Of a DNA stretch of 64,000 nt, positions 7,709 through 16,580 are shown in pieces. The notes below the pieces were generated by a model. The model did no database searches. It was not told where the DNA came from and saw only the letters and a list, made by a program, of their open reading frames with translations. Within the stretch, counting starts at the first letter, position 1. Each line of letters begins with the position of its first letter. Origin of the DNA: Agromyces sp. ISL-38 (GTDB lineage Bacteria > Actinomycetota > Actinomycetes > Actinomycetales > Microbacteriaceae); assembly GCF_018613935.1 (NCBI RefSeq), contig NZ_JAGGPF010000009.1, positions 310,001-374,000 on the forward strand, in the 5' to 3' direction. A program made the translations under genes and the position numbers.

Positions 7709-8582
7709 CGGGTCTCCTCAGCTTCAATTGGAGCACGGTCACGAGGGCGATGACGACGAAGAGCACGACCGAACCGGCGCTCGCATAGCCGAATTGATTG
7801 AGCCGGAATCCCTCCTTGTAGAGGAAGATCGACATCGACGTCGTCGCTCCGAGTGGGCCGCCGTCGGTGAGCACGAACGGCTCGTCGAAGAACTGCAGCC
7901 AGGCGATCATGGTGGTGACCGTCACGAAGAAGATGGCGAACCGCAACAGCGGGATCACGATCGACCTCGTCGTGCGCCACGAGCTCGCGCCGTCGAGCGC
8001 CGCCGCCTCGGTGTATTCCTTCGGCACTCCTTGGAGCGCCGCGAGGAAGATGATGATGTTCAGTCCGGTGCCGCGCCAGATGGCGACGAACGCGACCGAG
8101 AACTTCGCGAGCAGCGGGTCGGAGAGCCACTGCACCGGCGGCATGCCCACCAGCGAGAGCAGCCAGTTGAAGAGGCCGAACTGGGTGTTGTAGAGATAGC
8201 CCCACACGAGGGCGATGGCGACGATGCCCGTGATCGCGGGGATGAAGTAGAACGAGCGGAGCGCCCGGTAGAAGCGGCTATTGCTGCGGGCGAGCAGCAG
8301 CGCAACGGCGAGTGAGACGAGCACCACGGACGGCACGCCGATCAGCACGAAGAAGGCAGTGTTGCCGAAGGCCTGCCAGAAGTCGGGATCGGTGAAGAGT
8401 CGCTGGTAATTGTCGACGCCGGCGAACTCGACGTTGCCCCAGTTCGCGAGCCCCGAGATGTCCATGTCGGTGAAGCTCACGACCAGCGCCACGGCGAGCG
8501 GCAGCACGCCGAAGGCGATGAGCAGCAGCATGGCGGGGGTGACGAAGACGTAGGGGGTGACCTTCGTGGTCGCGGTGCTCAT
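7695..8582 (-). CDS. carbohydrate ABC transporter permease, MalF/CebF type
   Basis: The second membrane subunit of the sugar importer, 295 residues with six predicted membrane segments and the EAA-type loop EYTEAAALDGASSWRTTRSI. I chose the ATG at 8582 because a strong GAGAGGAGG lies 3-11 bases before it and the sequence there (MSTATTKVTPYVFVTPAM) starts directly into the first membrane helix. A longer frame that runs up through the binding-protein gene is a shadow. It pairs with the 6785-7708 permease. Confidence 0.92.
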   Translation of the reverse strand: MSTATTKVTPYVFVTPAMLLLIAFGVLPLAVALVVSFTDMDISGLANWGNVEFAGVDNYQRLFTDPDFWQAFGNTAFFVLIGVPSVVLVSLAVALLLARSNSRFYRALRSFYFIPAITGIVAIALVWGYLYNTQFGLFNWLLSLVGMPPVQWLSDPLLAKFSVAFVAIWRGTGLNIIIFLAALQGVPKEYTEAAALDGASSWRTTRSIVIPLLRFAIFFVTVTTMIAWLQFFDEPFVLTDGGPLGATTSMSIFLYKEGFRLNQFGYASAGSVVLFVVIALVTVLQLKLRRPDVEY

Positions 8583-8662
8583 GTGCCTCCTCTCGATTGA
8601 GTGCGAGTGGGTGATGGCGCCGCCGCCGCCAGCGACGCGGGCCGCGGCGGCGCCATCGACCC

Positions 8663-9910
8663 CTAGTTGATGGAGATCTCGGCCGTCTTGTCGAAGAGCG
8701 CCTGCAGCGCGGTGTCGCGGTCCTCCCCGTTCAGGGCGATCGAGTTGAGGGCGGTCAGCAGGTCGGCGCCGACTCCGCCGTCCCAGTTCGGCACGAGCGG
8801 AAGGATGCGTGCGTCGCCGAGCTGATCGGCGTACACCTGCACGAGCGGGTCGCTCAGGAACTCCTCGTCGGCGAGCGCGTCGACATTCGTCGGCAGTTCG
8901 CCGTTGATGGCGTACCACTCGAGTTGCGTCTCGGGCTCGGAGAGGTACTCGAGAAGGTCGAGCGAGTCGTCGACTCGAGTGGAGTTGTGCCACACGGCGA
9001 GGTTCGATCCGGCGAACAACGACGCCGCTGAGGCGGAGCCCTCGGGCGCCATGCTCACGTTCCACTTGCCCTCGAGTTCGGGCGCGCTGTCGGCGATCGA
9101 CTTGGAGAGGTACGGGCCGCTGATGAGCATCGGTGCGACGCCCGAGATGAAGCCCTGAGTCTGATCGAAGTCGCCGTTGGTCGGCACGCTGCCGTCGGCG
9201 TAGAGGCCGGTGTACAGGTCGACCGCCTCGTTGAACTCGGGGGTGTCGAAGTCGACGTTGCCGTCGGCATCGATGATGTCGCCGCCGTTCGACCACGTCA
9301 TCACGACCGGTAGTGGGCTGTCCCACTGGGGGATGTAGTAGCCGTACTGGCCTTCACCGCGACCGGCGAGCGTCTTCGCGTCGGCACGCAGCTCCTCCCA
9401 GGTCGCCGGCGGCGCGTCGATGCCGTTCTCGGCGAGGATGTCGGTGCGGGTGAACAGCACGCGGGTGTCGCTCACCCACGGCACGCTCACGATCTCGCCG
9501 GCGACCGCTGAGGCTTCGCCCGCGATGCCTGCGGCGAAGTTCTCGGCCGCGAGCTCCGGGTGGTCGTCGAGGTGGTCGTCGAGCGCGAGCAGTGCTCCCG
9601 CATCGGCGAAGGTGCGCAGCTTCGAGAGGCCGACCTGCAGCACGTCGGGACCCGATCCGGATGCCACGGCGGTCGTCAGCCGCTCGTCGATGCCGTCCCA
9701 CGGAATGGCGACGACCTCGACCTCGGTGCCGGACTCCTCGACCCACGGCGCGACGAGTTGTTCGAAGTTCGCCCCCGAGTCGCCCATGATCCAGACGGTG
9801 AGCGGGCCGTCGTCGGCGGTCGCGCCGCCGCCCGACGTGCATCCGCTGACGGCCAGCCCGAGGGCCGCGACCGTCGCGGCCGCGATGGCGGCCTTGGCGT
9901 AGCTCTTCAT
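8663..9910 (-). CDS. sugar ABC transporter substrate-binding lipoprotein
   Basis: A family-1 extracellular solute-binding protein of 415 residues, anchored outside the membrane. It has a lysine-containing signal peptide and the lipobox AVSGC at about residues 20-24, followed by a Thr/Ser/Gly linker. Typical CUT1 binding-protein stretches are present (YGYYIPQWDSPLPVVMTWSN and a conserved W-rich C-terminal half). It is second in the operon, between GH1 and the permeases. Together with the two beta-glycosidases it suggests uptake of cellobiose or another beta-linked oligosaccharide; the exact ligand is not readable. Confidence 0.92.
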   Translation of the reverse strand: MKSYAKAAIAAATVAALGLAVSGCTSGGGATADDGPLTVWIMGDSGANFEQLVAPWVEESGTEVEVVAIPWDGIDERLTTAVASGSGPDVLQVGLSKLRTFADAGALLALDDHLDDHPELAAENFAAGIAGEASAVAGEIVSVPWVSDTRVLFTRTDILAENGIDAPPATWEELRADAKTLAGRGEGQYGYYIPQWDSPLPVVMTWSNGGDIIDADGNVDFDTPEFNEAVDLYTGLYADGSVPTNGDFDQTQGFISGVAPMLISGPYLSKSIADSAPELEGKWNVSMAPEGSASAASLFAGSNLAVWHNSTRVDDSLDLLEYLSEPETQLEWYAINGELPTNVDALADEEFLSDPLVQVYADQLGDARILPLVPNWDGGVGADLLTALNSIALNGEDRDTALQALFDKTAEISIN

Positions 9911-9980
9911 TGAGGTACCTCTTCCTTTGGTTCAGTGTGATGTGCGGGTGGTGCATGGGCGAGCAACGGCTCGCCCGGAT

Positions 9981-11405
9981 CTAGGCGGTGATGCGGGCAG
10001 GCTGCAGCTGCGACATCCGCTCGGCGATGAGGCGCTGATACCAGTGGGCGCTGAGCTTCGGGATGCGACGCTGTGTGGCGTAGTCGACGAAGACGAGTCC
10101 GAATCGCTTGCCGTAGCCCTCGGCCCACTCGAAGTTGTCGAGGAACGACCAGGCGTAGTAGCCGCGCACGTCGACGCCACGTTCGACCGCGGTGGTCACG
10201 GCTTCGAGGTATCCGCGCAGGTACTCGACCCGCGCCAGGTCGACCACGTCGCCGGCGGGGTCGAGGTAGTCGTGAAAGCTCGCACCGTTCTCGGTCACGT
10301 GGATCGGTAACGCGGTGAACTCGCGGGCAACACGCACGAGCACCTCGGTGAGCGACTCGGGGATCACGGACCAGCCGAACGACGTGGTCGCGGGCTCGGC
10401 GGGTCGTTCGCCGAGACGCAGCGGACCGCCTTCGTCATCGTGCCAGGCGATGACGCGCTGATAGTGGTTGACGCCGGCGAAGTCGGTCGGCGCACCGATC
10501 ACGTCGAGGTCTCCGGCTCGAACTACGGAGATGAGCGCGTCGCCGAGCACCGACCGGACCTGGGCGGAGTAGTCGCCGAGGTACACGGGGTCGAGGAACA
10601 CCCGGTTGCTCGCGGCGTCGAGTCGGGCGGCCGCCGCGATGTCCGCCGGCCCATCCGTGCGCGGCCGGATGTCGGTCACGATGTTCGCGATGCCGACGAG
10701 CGCTTCGGGCGCGGCATCCCGGATCGCGGCGACCGCGAGCCCGTGGGCGAGGTTCAGGTGATGCGCGGCCGCGACGGCCTCCGCCCAGTTGCGTCGCCCG
10801 GGTGCGTGGGCGCCGGTGTGGTAGCCGAGGAAGGCCGAGCACCACGGTTCGTTCAGCGTGATCCAGTCGTCGACGAGGTCGCCGAGCGCCGCCACGGTGC
10901 GTGCGGCATACTCGGCGAAGCGCTCGGCGGTCGCGCGGACCGGCCATCCGCCGGCGTCTTCCAAGGGCTGCGGCAGGTCCCAGTGGTAGAGCGTGACGAG
11001 CGGCCGGATGCCTCGCTCCCGGGCCCCCTCGAGCAGCGCACGGTAGAACTCGACGGCCTCGCCGTTGAGCGGCCCGAATCCGCTCTGCTGGAGACGCGAC
11101 CACGACACCGACAGGCGGTAGTCGCGCACGCCGACATCGACCATGAGGTCGAGGTCGGCCGGCCACCGGTGATAGTGATCGCAGGCGACGTCGCCGTTGT
11201 CGCCGTTCGCTGTCAGGCCTGGCGTGTGCGAGAACGTGTCCCAGATGCTCGGGCCGCGACCGCCTTCGTGTGCAGCGCCCTCGATCTGGTACGCGGCCGT
11301 CGAAAGCCCGAATCGGAAGTCGGCGGGAAGGGCGGCGAGTCGCTCGGGCGCGATGCTCGGGCTCTCGGCCAAGCGCGTGCGCTGGCGGGGCGAGATGTTC
11401 GACAT
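9981..11405 (-). CDS. GH1 beta-glucosidase
   Basis: A 474-residue cytoplasmic family-1 beta-glycosidase. The N-terminal signature FRFGLSTAAYQIEGA is present. The acid/base Glu is in DWITLNEPWCSAF and the nucleophile Glu in IHVTENGASFHDY; both are intact. Length and the C-terminal FSFLDNFEW-like motif (AWSFLDNFEWAEGY) are normal. It is the first gene of the operon, and the only clear promoter lies about 40 bases upstream. It would split disaccharides imported by the transporter, finishing what the GH5 enzyme starts. Confidence 0.93.
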   Translation of the reverse strand: MSNISPRQRTRLAESPSIAPERLAALPADFRFGLSTAAYQIEGAAHEGGRGPSIWDTFSHTPGLTANGDNGDVACDHYHRWPADLDLMVDVGVRDYRLSVSWSRLQQSGFGPLNGEAVEFYRALLEGARERGIRPLVTLYHWDLPQPLEDAGGWPVRATAERFAEYAARTVAALGDLVDDWITLNEPWCSAFLGYHTGAHAPGRRNWAEAVAAAHHLNLAHGLAVAAIRDAAPEALVGIANIVTDIRPRTDGPADIAAAARLDAASNRVFLDPVYLGDYSAQVRSVLGDALISVVRAGDLDVIGAPTDFAGVNHYQRVIAWHDDEGGPLRLGERPAEPATTSFGWSVIPESLTEVLVRVAREFTALPIHVTENGASFHDYLDPAGDVVDLARVEYLRGYLEAVTTAVERGVDVRGYYAWSFLDNFEWAEGYGKRFGLVFVDYATQRRIPKLSAHWYQRLIAERMSQLQPARITA

Positions 11406-11444
11406 TGAACCGCTTTCGGCTGGGTTGCGGAGTTATTTCACGGC

Positions 11445-11474
11445 TTAGTCTAACGCGTGATCGAAAAACGTCAA
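11445..11474 (-). promoter_or_regulatory. promoter and candidate ROK operator of the beta-glucoside operon
   Basis: On the minus strand TTGACG (474-469) and TAGACT (452-447) are 16 bases apart, a good housekeeping-sigma promoter for the GH1 gene. The -10 box lies inside the palindrome TTAGnCTAA (11445-11453), where a repressor would block RNA polymerase. Assignment of the ROK protein to this site is inference. Confidence 0.6.
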
Positions 11475-11594
11475 GCGAATCGCCCGGCTCCACCAAGACC
11501 CCGTGCACGGACGCACGTTTGCCGAAACAGCAAGCGGACGTGCCATCCGCGGATCGGGTCCGTACGCTCATGGAGCAGCGGAAGGAAGCACTCG

Positions 11595-12251
11595 ATGAGT
11601 CGACACGAACACGAGCCCACCGAGGCTGAGGCGGCAGAGATGTTCGAGCCGCCGAGCTGGGAGGAGCGGTACTCCGGCGAGCAGAAGGTCTGGAGCGGGA
11701 ACCCGAATCCGCAGCTCGTCGCCGAGGCGTCGGCACTGACTCCGGGCACGGCGCTCGACGTCGGCTGCGGTGAGGGCGGCGACGTGATCTGGCTGGCCCA
11801 GCAGCGGTGGAGGGTGACCGGCGCCGACTTCTCGGCCAACGGTCTCGCCCGTGCTGCCCGGCATGCCGACGAGGCCGGCGTCGCCGACCGCACCGACTGG
11901 TGGCAGGTCGACGCCCGCACCTTCGCTGCCGACGGCCGGTCGTACGATCTCGTCACCACGCACTTCCTGCATCCACCCGACGGAGGGATGGTCGACGTGA
12001 CTCGCCGGCTGTCGCAGGCCGTTGCGCCCGGCGGGCATCTCCTGGTGGTCGGGCATGCGCCGTCGGGAGTGTTCACGCACCTGACGACGAGCCATCGCAA
12101 CGCGATGTTCCTCGCCGAAGATTTGCTGCCCGCCCTCCCCGACGACTTCGAGGCGCTCGTGGTCGAGCAGCGTCCGCGAACGATGGTGCGCGACGGAATG
12201 ACGGTCGATGTGCACGACGCCACCCTGCTCGCGCGCCGTGCGCTGAGGTGA
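11595..12251 (+). CDS. class I SAM-dependent methyltransferase
   Basis: A 218-residue Rossmann-fold methyltransferase. The S-adenosylmethionine motif I is LDVGCGEGGDVIWLA (about residues 53-67), with an acidic motif at VTGADFS and the post-I region DLVTTHFLHPP. The start ATG at 11595 follows GGAAGGA with good spacing; the frame is open further upstream but without a site. It is a single gene, divergent from the GH1 operon and ending just before REP copy 3. It resembles the tellurite-resistance/thiopurine-type small-molecule methyltransferases; the substrate is not known. Confidence 0.85.
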   Translation: MSRHEHEPTEAEAAEMFEPPSWEERYSGEQKVWSGNPNPQLVAEASALTPGTALDVGCGEGGDVIWLAQQRWRVTGADFSANGLARAARHADEAGVADRTDWWQVDARTFAADGRSYDLVTTHFLHPPDGGMVDVTRRLSQAVAPGGHLLVVGHAPSGVFTHLTTSHRNAMFLAEDLLPALPDDFEALVVEQRPRTMVRDGMTVDVHDATLLARRALR

Positions 12252-12285
12252 CTTACCTCCTCACGCTCGGCAGTTTCCGGCGTCG

Positions 12286-12325
12286 GGTGGATACGCGTCG
12301 CGTTCGGCGGCGCTACTCGACCACC
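12286..12325 (+). repeat. REP-like palindromic repeat, copy 3
   Basis: A shortened copy (GGTGG then ATACGCG, five bases missing) in the same orientation, between convergent genes. Its last part encodes, on the minus strand, the Val-Val-Glu-stop end of the hydrolase gene at 12313-13170. Confidence 0.75.
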
Positions 12326-13170
12326 GGGAGGCCGGCGAGGAGGTCCACAATCTCGGCAGCCACTTCTTTCGGTGCTGCCCACTGCAGGTCGTGCGGACCC
12401 TCGATCACCACCTGCCGGGAGTCTGGTGAGAGTCCGAGCCAGTAGGCCTGATTCTCTGCGCCGCCCGGATCCGCCTGCGTGGCGCTGATGATGAGCACCG
12501 GGAACTCGCCGATGGGCATCGGGTACGCGTCTTGCTGCGTCGAAGCCGGCACGACGTCGAAGTGCTCCGGGTTGCCCTCCCAGGTGAAACCCTCTTCCGC
12601 CTGCCAGTCCGCCATTTCCGCCGGGTCGTCGTGGTAGGCCTCGATCGACACGAGGGCCGCGACCCGGTCGGGATGCGCAAACGCGTATGCGATCGCGACG
12701 TTGCCCCCGCCGGACTGACCTCCAATCACGTAGGGAGGTTCCAGCTCGAGAGCGCCGAGCACTCCGTCGAGCACGCTCGCAATGTCATCCCAGGTGCGGC
12801 CGCGATCCGGAGGCTCGCTGCTCCCGCCACCGGTGCCGAGGCGATTGTACGTACAGACCATCGTGACCTCGGCGATCGGTGCGATGAACGCCGCCGGCCA
12901 CGCCCCCGTGCCAGGTGAGTCGGACCCGGCTTCCAGGATGACGGCCGGACTGCCGTCGCCGGTGCACCGATACGCCACCGTCATTCCGTCGAACTCCACC
13001 TCACCGACCCTGGCGGTTGCGCTCGGCGCCGCTGTCGGCGACCGCTGGGACTCAGGCGCGCGAGACGCGTCAGCACCGCATCCGGTCAGGGCGAGCCCTG
13101 CAGCGACGATGCCTCCCAGAATCGCGAATCGTCGACGATGCTGCACACCGGTACGGATGTCACGCCCCAT
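12313..13170 (-). CDS. lipoprotein alpha/beta hydrolase
   Basis: A 285-residue secreted lipoprotein hydrolase. The N-terminus has a twin-arginine-like HRRRF stretch, a hydrophobic segment and the lipobox ALTGC (about residues 27-31). The nucleophile is Ser in YVIGGQSGGGNVAIA. An acid lies in the region after LIISATQAD and the histidine in IEGPHDLQWAAP. ATG at 13170 is preferred over the GTG two codons earlier. The substrate is unknown. The last residues (LAGLPVVE) are written by a REP-like repeat that also gives the stop codon, as in the VOC gene at 931. Confidence 0.85.
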   Translation of the reverse strand: MGRDIRTGVQHRRRFAILGGIVAAGLALTGCGADASRAPESQRSPTAAPSATARVGEVEFDGMTVAYRCTGDGSPAVILEAGSDSPGTGAWPAAFIAPIAEVTMVCTYNRLGTGGGSSEPPDRGRTWDDIASVLDGVLGALELEPPYVIGGQSGGGNVAIAYAFAHPDRVAALVSIEAYHDDPAEMADWQAEEGFTWEGNPEHFDVVPASTQQDAYPMPIGEFPVLIISATQADPGGAENQAYWLGLSPDSRQVVIEGPHDLQWAAPKEVAAEIVDLLAGLPVVE

Positions 13171-13273
13171 GACCACACCCTCGTTCGACGAGAAACGCTG
13201 CCACTATGACGTGAGGGTAGCTCACTTCTGTGGGCAACCGCAGGCCCTCTTCCGGGGCACACGTTCGGGGTCG

Positions 13274-13315
13274 GGTGGTCTCGATGCGCGTCGCCTTCGG
13301 CGGCGCTACTCGACC
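13274..13315 (+). repeat. REP-like palindromic repeat, copy 4
   Basis: The copy carries GGTGGTCTCGATGCG and CTACTCGACC. It is the only one of the five that lies between divergent genes (12313-13170 minus, 13380-13781 plus), so it cannot be acting only as a terminator there. Confidence 0.75.
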
Positions 13316-13379
13316 GTGCGACCGCAGGGATACCGGGTTCCTCTCGCGCCGCCGTGCCGGTAAGGAGCATGCTGAAGCC

Positions 13380-13781
13380 ATGAATGACCGCGAGGAGTTT
13401 CTGACCTGGGTGCACACGTCGCTCGCCCGGGCCGAACGAGCCATGTTCAACGGCGACGACGGCCCGCGACGCGCGATCTGGTCGCACGACGAGCCCGTGA
13501 GCGTGCTCGGCGCCTGGCGTAACGCGACGAACCGCAGCGAGCTCGTGGAGGCGTTCGAGGTGCTCGCGTCGAGCTTCTCGAACTGCACCGACTACTCGCT
13601 CGAGCTGATCTCGTTCGACGTGCGCGGCGACATGGCGTACACGGTCGGGTACGAGCGCGTCGTGACGTCGATGGACGGCACGCCGCGGACCTTCACCCTG
13701 CGCGCCACCCAGGTCTACCGCCGCGAGGACGGCGAGTGGCGGGTCGTCCACCGGCACGCCGACGCGATCTCGTCGAAATGA
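13380..13781 (+). CDS. SnoaL/NTF2-like protein
   Basis: A 133-residue protein with the cone-shaped NTF2-like fold: a helix-rich start (REEFLTWVHTSLARAERAM), then strands ending in the family-typical TQVYRREDGEWRVVHRHADA. Such proteins serve as small isomerases or as ligand-binding partners. No catalytic residues can be named. An AAGGAG lies about 12 bases before the ATG. A terminator hairpin follows at once. Confidence 0.8.
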   Translation: MNDREEFLTWVHTSLARAERAMFNGDDGPRRAIWSHDEPVSVLGAWRNATNRSELVEAFEVLASSFSNCTDYSLELISFDVRGDMAYTVGYERVVTSMDGTPRTFTLRATQVYRREDGEWRVVHRHADAISSK

Positions 13782-13787
13782 CGTAGG

Positions 13788-13812
13788 CCCGGCCCTCGTG
13801 ATGAGGGCCGGG
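13788..13812. terminator. 10-bp-stem hairpin terminator
   Basis: CCCGGCCCTC (13788-13797) and GAGGGCCGGG (13803-13812) pair around a 5-base loop just after the NTF2-like gene and before REP copy 5. Confidence 0.75.
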
Positions 13813-13824
13813 TCTTCGGGGGTG

Positions 13825-13869
13825 GGTAGCCTCGATTCGCGTCGCCTTCGGCGGCGCTACTCGACCACC
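13825..13869 (+). repeat. REP-like palindromic repeat, copy 5
   Basis: Same orientation and core as the other copies, with a changed left end (GGTAGCCTCGATTCG). It lies between the converging NTF2-like and clpC genes. The clpC stop is 6 bases past the repeat. Confidence 0.75.
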
Positions 13870-13874
13870 GCAGG

Positions 13875-16475
13875 TCAGGCTGCCAGCTGCACCGTGGCGT
13901 TCGGCACGGGGGTGACGGCGAACTCGCCGTCGACCGCATCCACTCGCACGCCCTCGCCGTCGCCGAGCGCGCCGGTGACGAAGAGGTCGGCGATGCGGTC
14001 GTCGATCTCGCGCTGGATGACACGACGCAGCGGGCGAGCACCGTACTCGGGCTCGTAACCGCGCTCGGCCAGCAGCGACACCGCGGCATCCGTCACCTTG
14101 AAGGCGACCTCACGCGCGGCAAGGCGAGCGGCGGAGGCGCCGAGCATGAGGCGCACGATCTGCTCGAGCTGCGGCTGGTCGAGCTTGCGGAACAGCACGA
14201 TCTCGTCGATGCGGTTCAGGAACTCGGGCCGCATGGCCTCGCGTAGCTTGCCCATGACGCGGGCGCGCACGTCGTCCTGCGACGAGAAGCCCGATGCATC
14301 CGTGGAGTCGGCGACGAAGCCGAGCGCGCCCGACCGCGACGCGAGGAACTCCGAGCCGACGTTCGAGGTCATCACGATCACCGCGTTGCGGAAGTCGACC
14401 GTGCGACCCTGGCCGTCGGTGAGGCGTCCGTCGTCGAGCACCTGCAGCAGCAGATTGAACACGTCGGGATGCGCCTTCTCGATCTCATCGAACAGCACGA
14501 TCGAGTACGGATTGCGCCGCACGCGCTCGGTGAGCTGGCCGGCCTCGTCGTAGCCGACGTATCCGGGAGGGGCGCCGACGAGCCGCGACACGGTGTGCCG
14601 CTCGCCGAACTCGCTCATGTCGAAGCGGATCACGGCGGTCTCGTCGTCGAACAGGCTCGACGCGAGCGCCTTCGCCAGCTCGGTCTTGCCGACACCCGTC
14701 GGTCCGAGGAACAGGAAGCTGCCCACCGGACGACGCGAGTCGCCCATGCCGGTGCGGTTGCGGCGCACGGCCTTGGCGACTGCGGTCACCGCGTCGTCCT
14801 GGCCGATGACGCGACCGTGCAGCTCGCCCTCGAGGTCGCCGAGGCGCTCGCGCTCACTCTCGGTGAGGCGGTTCACCGGAATCCCGGTGGCCCGCGAGAT
14901 CACCGCGGCGATCTCGGCCTCGTCGATGACGGTGTCGAGAGCCGAACCAGCGAGACCAGCGGATGCTGCAGCGCGGCCGTTCGCGGTCGCCTCGTCGAGC
15001 TTCGCCTGCACCTTCGAGATTTCGTCGCGAATGCGCGACGCCTCCTCGTAGTGCTCAGCGCCGACGGCGGCGTTCTTGTCGGCCTCGAGGTCGGCGAGCC
15101 GCGCGATGAGCGCGGAGACATCCGTCTTCACGCCGAGCCGCAGGCGCAGCCGCGCTCCGGCCTGATCGATGAGGTCGATGGCCTTGTCGGGCAGCACCCG
15201 GTCGGTGAGGTAGCGCGCGCTCAGTTCGACGGACGCCCGCAGCGCGGCATCCGTGTACTCGACGCCGTGGTGCTCCTCGTAGGCGGGGCGCAGGCCCTGC
15301 ATGATGAGCACGGCGTCTTCGATCGAGGGCTCCCCTACGCGAACCGGCTGGAACCGGCGCTCGAGCGCGGGGTCCTTCTCGATGGTGCGGTACTCCTTGA
15401 GCGTGGTCGCACCCACGAGGTGCAGCTCGCCGCGCGCGAGGCGTGGCTTCAGGATGTTGCCCGCGTCCATGCCGCCGTCACCGGCGCCGCCCGCGCCGAC
15501 GACGGTGTGCACCTCGTCGACGAACACGATGAGCTCGCCCTTGTGCTCGGCGATCTCCTCCATGGTCTTGGTGAGGCGCTCCTCGAAGTCGCCGCGGTAG
15601 CGCGTGCCGGCGAGCATGCCGGGCAGGTCGAGCGCGATGACGCGCTTGCCGAGCAGCGCCTCGGGCACCGACTCCTCGACGATCGCGCGGGCGAGGCCCT
15701 CCACGATCGCGGTCTTGCCGACGCCGGCCTCACCGACGAGCACGGGGTTGTTCTTCGTGCGGCGGCTGAGGATCTCGATGGTCTGCTCGATCTCGTCGAC
15801 GCGTCCGATCACGGGGTCGAGCTCGCCGTTCTCAGCTCGCTCCGTCAGATCCGTGCCGAACTTGTCGAGCATCGGGGTCGCGGATGCCGCGTCACCCGTG
15901 GATTGAGGAGGCGCGCCAGCGCCGTCTCGAAATCCGCTGTCGTCAACACTCTCGCGCATGCCCTGCGTGAGCGCCTCGGCGGTGACGCCGGCGCGCGCCA
16001 GCACCTGGCCGGCGGGGGCATCCTGCCCCAGCACGAGCGCGAAGAACAGGTGCTCGGGGTCGATGTAGGTCGAGCCGGCCGAGCGTGCGACCTGGTAAGC
16101 GTGGAACAGCGCGCGACTTGCGCTCGGCGTGATCGTGGCCGCATTGATGTCGGCCACGTCGGATGCCGCGGGCAGGCGCGCCTCGGTCGCCGTGATGAGG
16201 CGCTCGGGGTCGACGCCGATACGGGCGATCGCCTGCTTGACGGCTTCGTCCTCGACGATGACGCGCAGGATGTGCAGCGCGTCGAGCTCGGTCTGGCCGC
16301 GCTCGAGCGCGAAGCGTCCGGCCTGCTGCAGGATGCCTTGCGTGCGCGCGGTCAGGAACCGGCTGAGGTCGATCGACCGCGCCTGCCTTGCCTGCTCGCC
16401 CGCGAGGTAGCGGCTGAGGAACTCGTCGAACGAGTTGGTCTCATCGCCGCCCTGGGGGGTGAAGTCTTCGGGCAC
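13875..16475 (-). CDS. ClpC-type AAA+ unfoldase (ATP-dependent Clp protease ATP-binding subunit)
   Basis: An 866-residue double-ring unfoldase. Residues about 38-175 are the paired Clp N repeats. D1 has Walker A GEAGVGKT and Walker B FVDEVHT. A UVR-type segment ([20 protein letters not shown]) replaces the long ClpB middle domain. D2 has GPTGVGKT and LFDEIEK. The tripeptide LGF after [16 protein letters not shown] matches the ClpP-docking loop, so it probably feeds ClpP and is not a ClpB disaggregase. The start is GTG at 16475 with AGGAGG in front. A HAIR operator upstream points to HspR heat-shock control, more often seen at clpB, dnaK and clpC2-like genes in actinobacteria. No hspR gene is in the window. 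Confidence 0.9.
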   Translation of the reverse strand: MPEDFTPQGGDETNSFDEFLSRYLAGEQARQARSIDLSRFLTARTQGILQQAGRFALERGQTELDALHILRVIVEDEAVKQAIARIGVDPERLITATEARLPAASDVADINAATITPSASRALFHAYQVARSAGSTYIDPEHLFFALVLGQDAPAGQVLARAGVTAEALTQGMRESVDDSGFRDGAGAPPQSTGDAASATPMLDKFGTDLTERAENGELDPVIGRVDEIEQTIEILSRRTKNNPVLVGEAGVGKTAIVEGLARAIVEESVPEALLGKRVIALDLPGMLAGTRYRGDFEERLTKTMEEIAEHKGELIVFVDEVHTVVGAGGAGDGGMDAGNILKPRLARGELHLVGATTLKEYRTIEKDPALERRFQPVRVGEPSIEDAVLIMQGLRPAYEEHHGVEYTDAALRASVELSARYLTDRVLPDKAIDLIDQAGARLRLRLGVKTDVSALIARLADLEADKNAAVGAEHYEEASRIRDEISKVQAKLDEATANGRAAASAGLAGSALDTVIDEAEIAAVISRATGIPVNRLTESERERLGDLEGELHGRVIGQDDAVTAVAKAVRRNRTGMGDSRRPVGSFLFLGPTGVGKTELAKALASSLFDDETAVIRFDMSEFGERHTVSRLVGAPPGYVGYDEAGQLTERVRRNPYSIVLFDEIEKAHPDVFNLLLQVLDDGRLTDGQGRTVDFRNAVIVMTSNVGSEFLASRSGALGFVADSTDASGFSSQDDVRARVMGKLREAMRPEFLNRIDEIVLFRKLDQPQLEQIVRLMLGASAARLAAREVAFKVTDAAVSLLAERGYEPEYGARPLRRVIQREIDDRIADLFVTGALGDGEGVRVDAVDGEFAVTPVPNATVQLAA

Positions 16476-16493
16476 CTAGTCCTCCTGGAGTGA

Positions 16494-16518
16494 AACTTGA
16501 GTTGGGTACGCTCAAGTT
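16494..16518. promoter_or_regulatory. HAIR operator (HspR-binding inverted repeat)
   Basis: AACTTGAG (494-501) and CTCAAGTT (511-518) are perfect 8-bp arms. Written as the published HAIR consensus CTTGAGT-N7-ACTCAAG, the site has one mismatch. It starts 19 bases before the clp start codon. Confidence 0.85.
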
Positions 16519-16580
16519 CAACGCGAAGGGGGCGCGTGTATTCCTGCGGGAGAGAACGATCCTCGCACCCTTCGTGCAGA

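Noticed and set aside
7695..9326. Apparent 543-residue permease with a long N-terminal extension
   Set aside because: The extension is antiframe sequence of the binding-protein gene; a strong ribosome-binding site marks the start at 8582.
14469..16493. Very long plus-strand open frame (674 codons) opposite the clpC-type gene
   Set aside because: It is the antisense shadow of a gene with all Clp motifs; its translation is low-complexity and has no start site.
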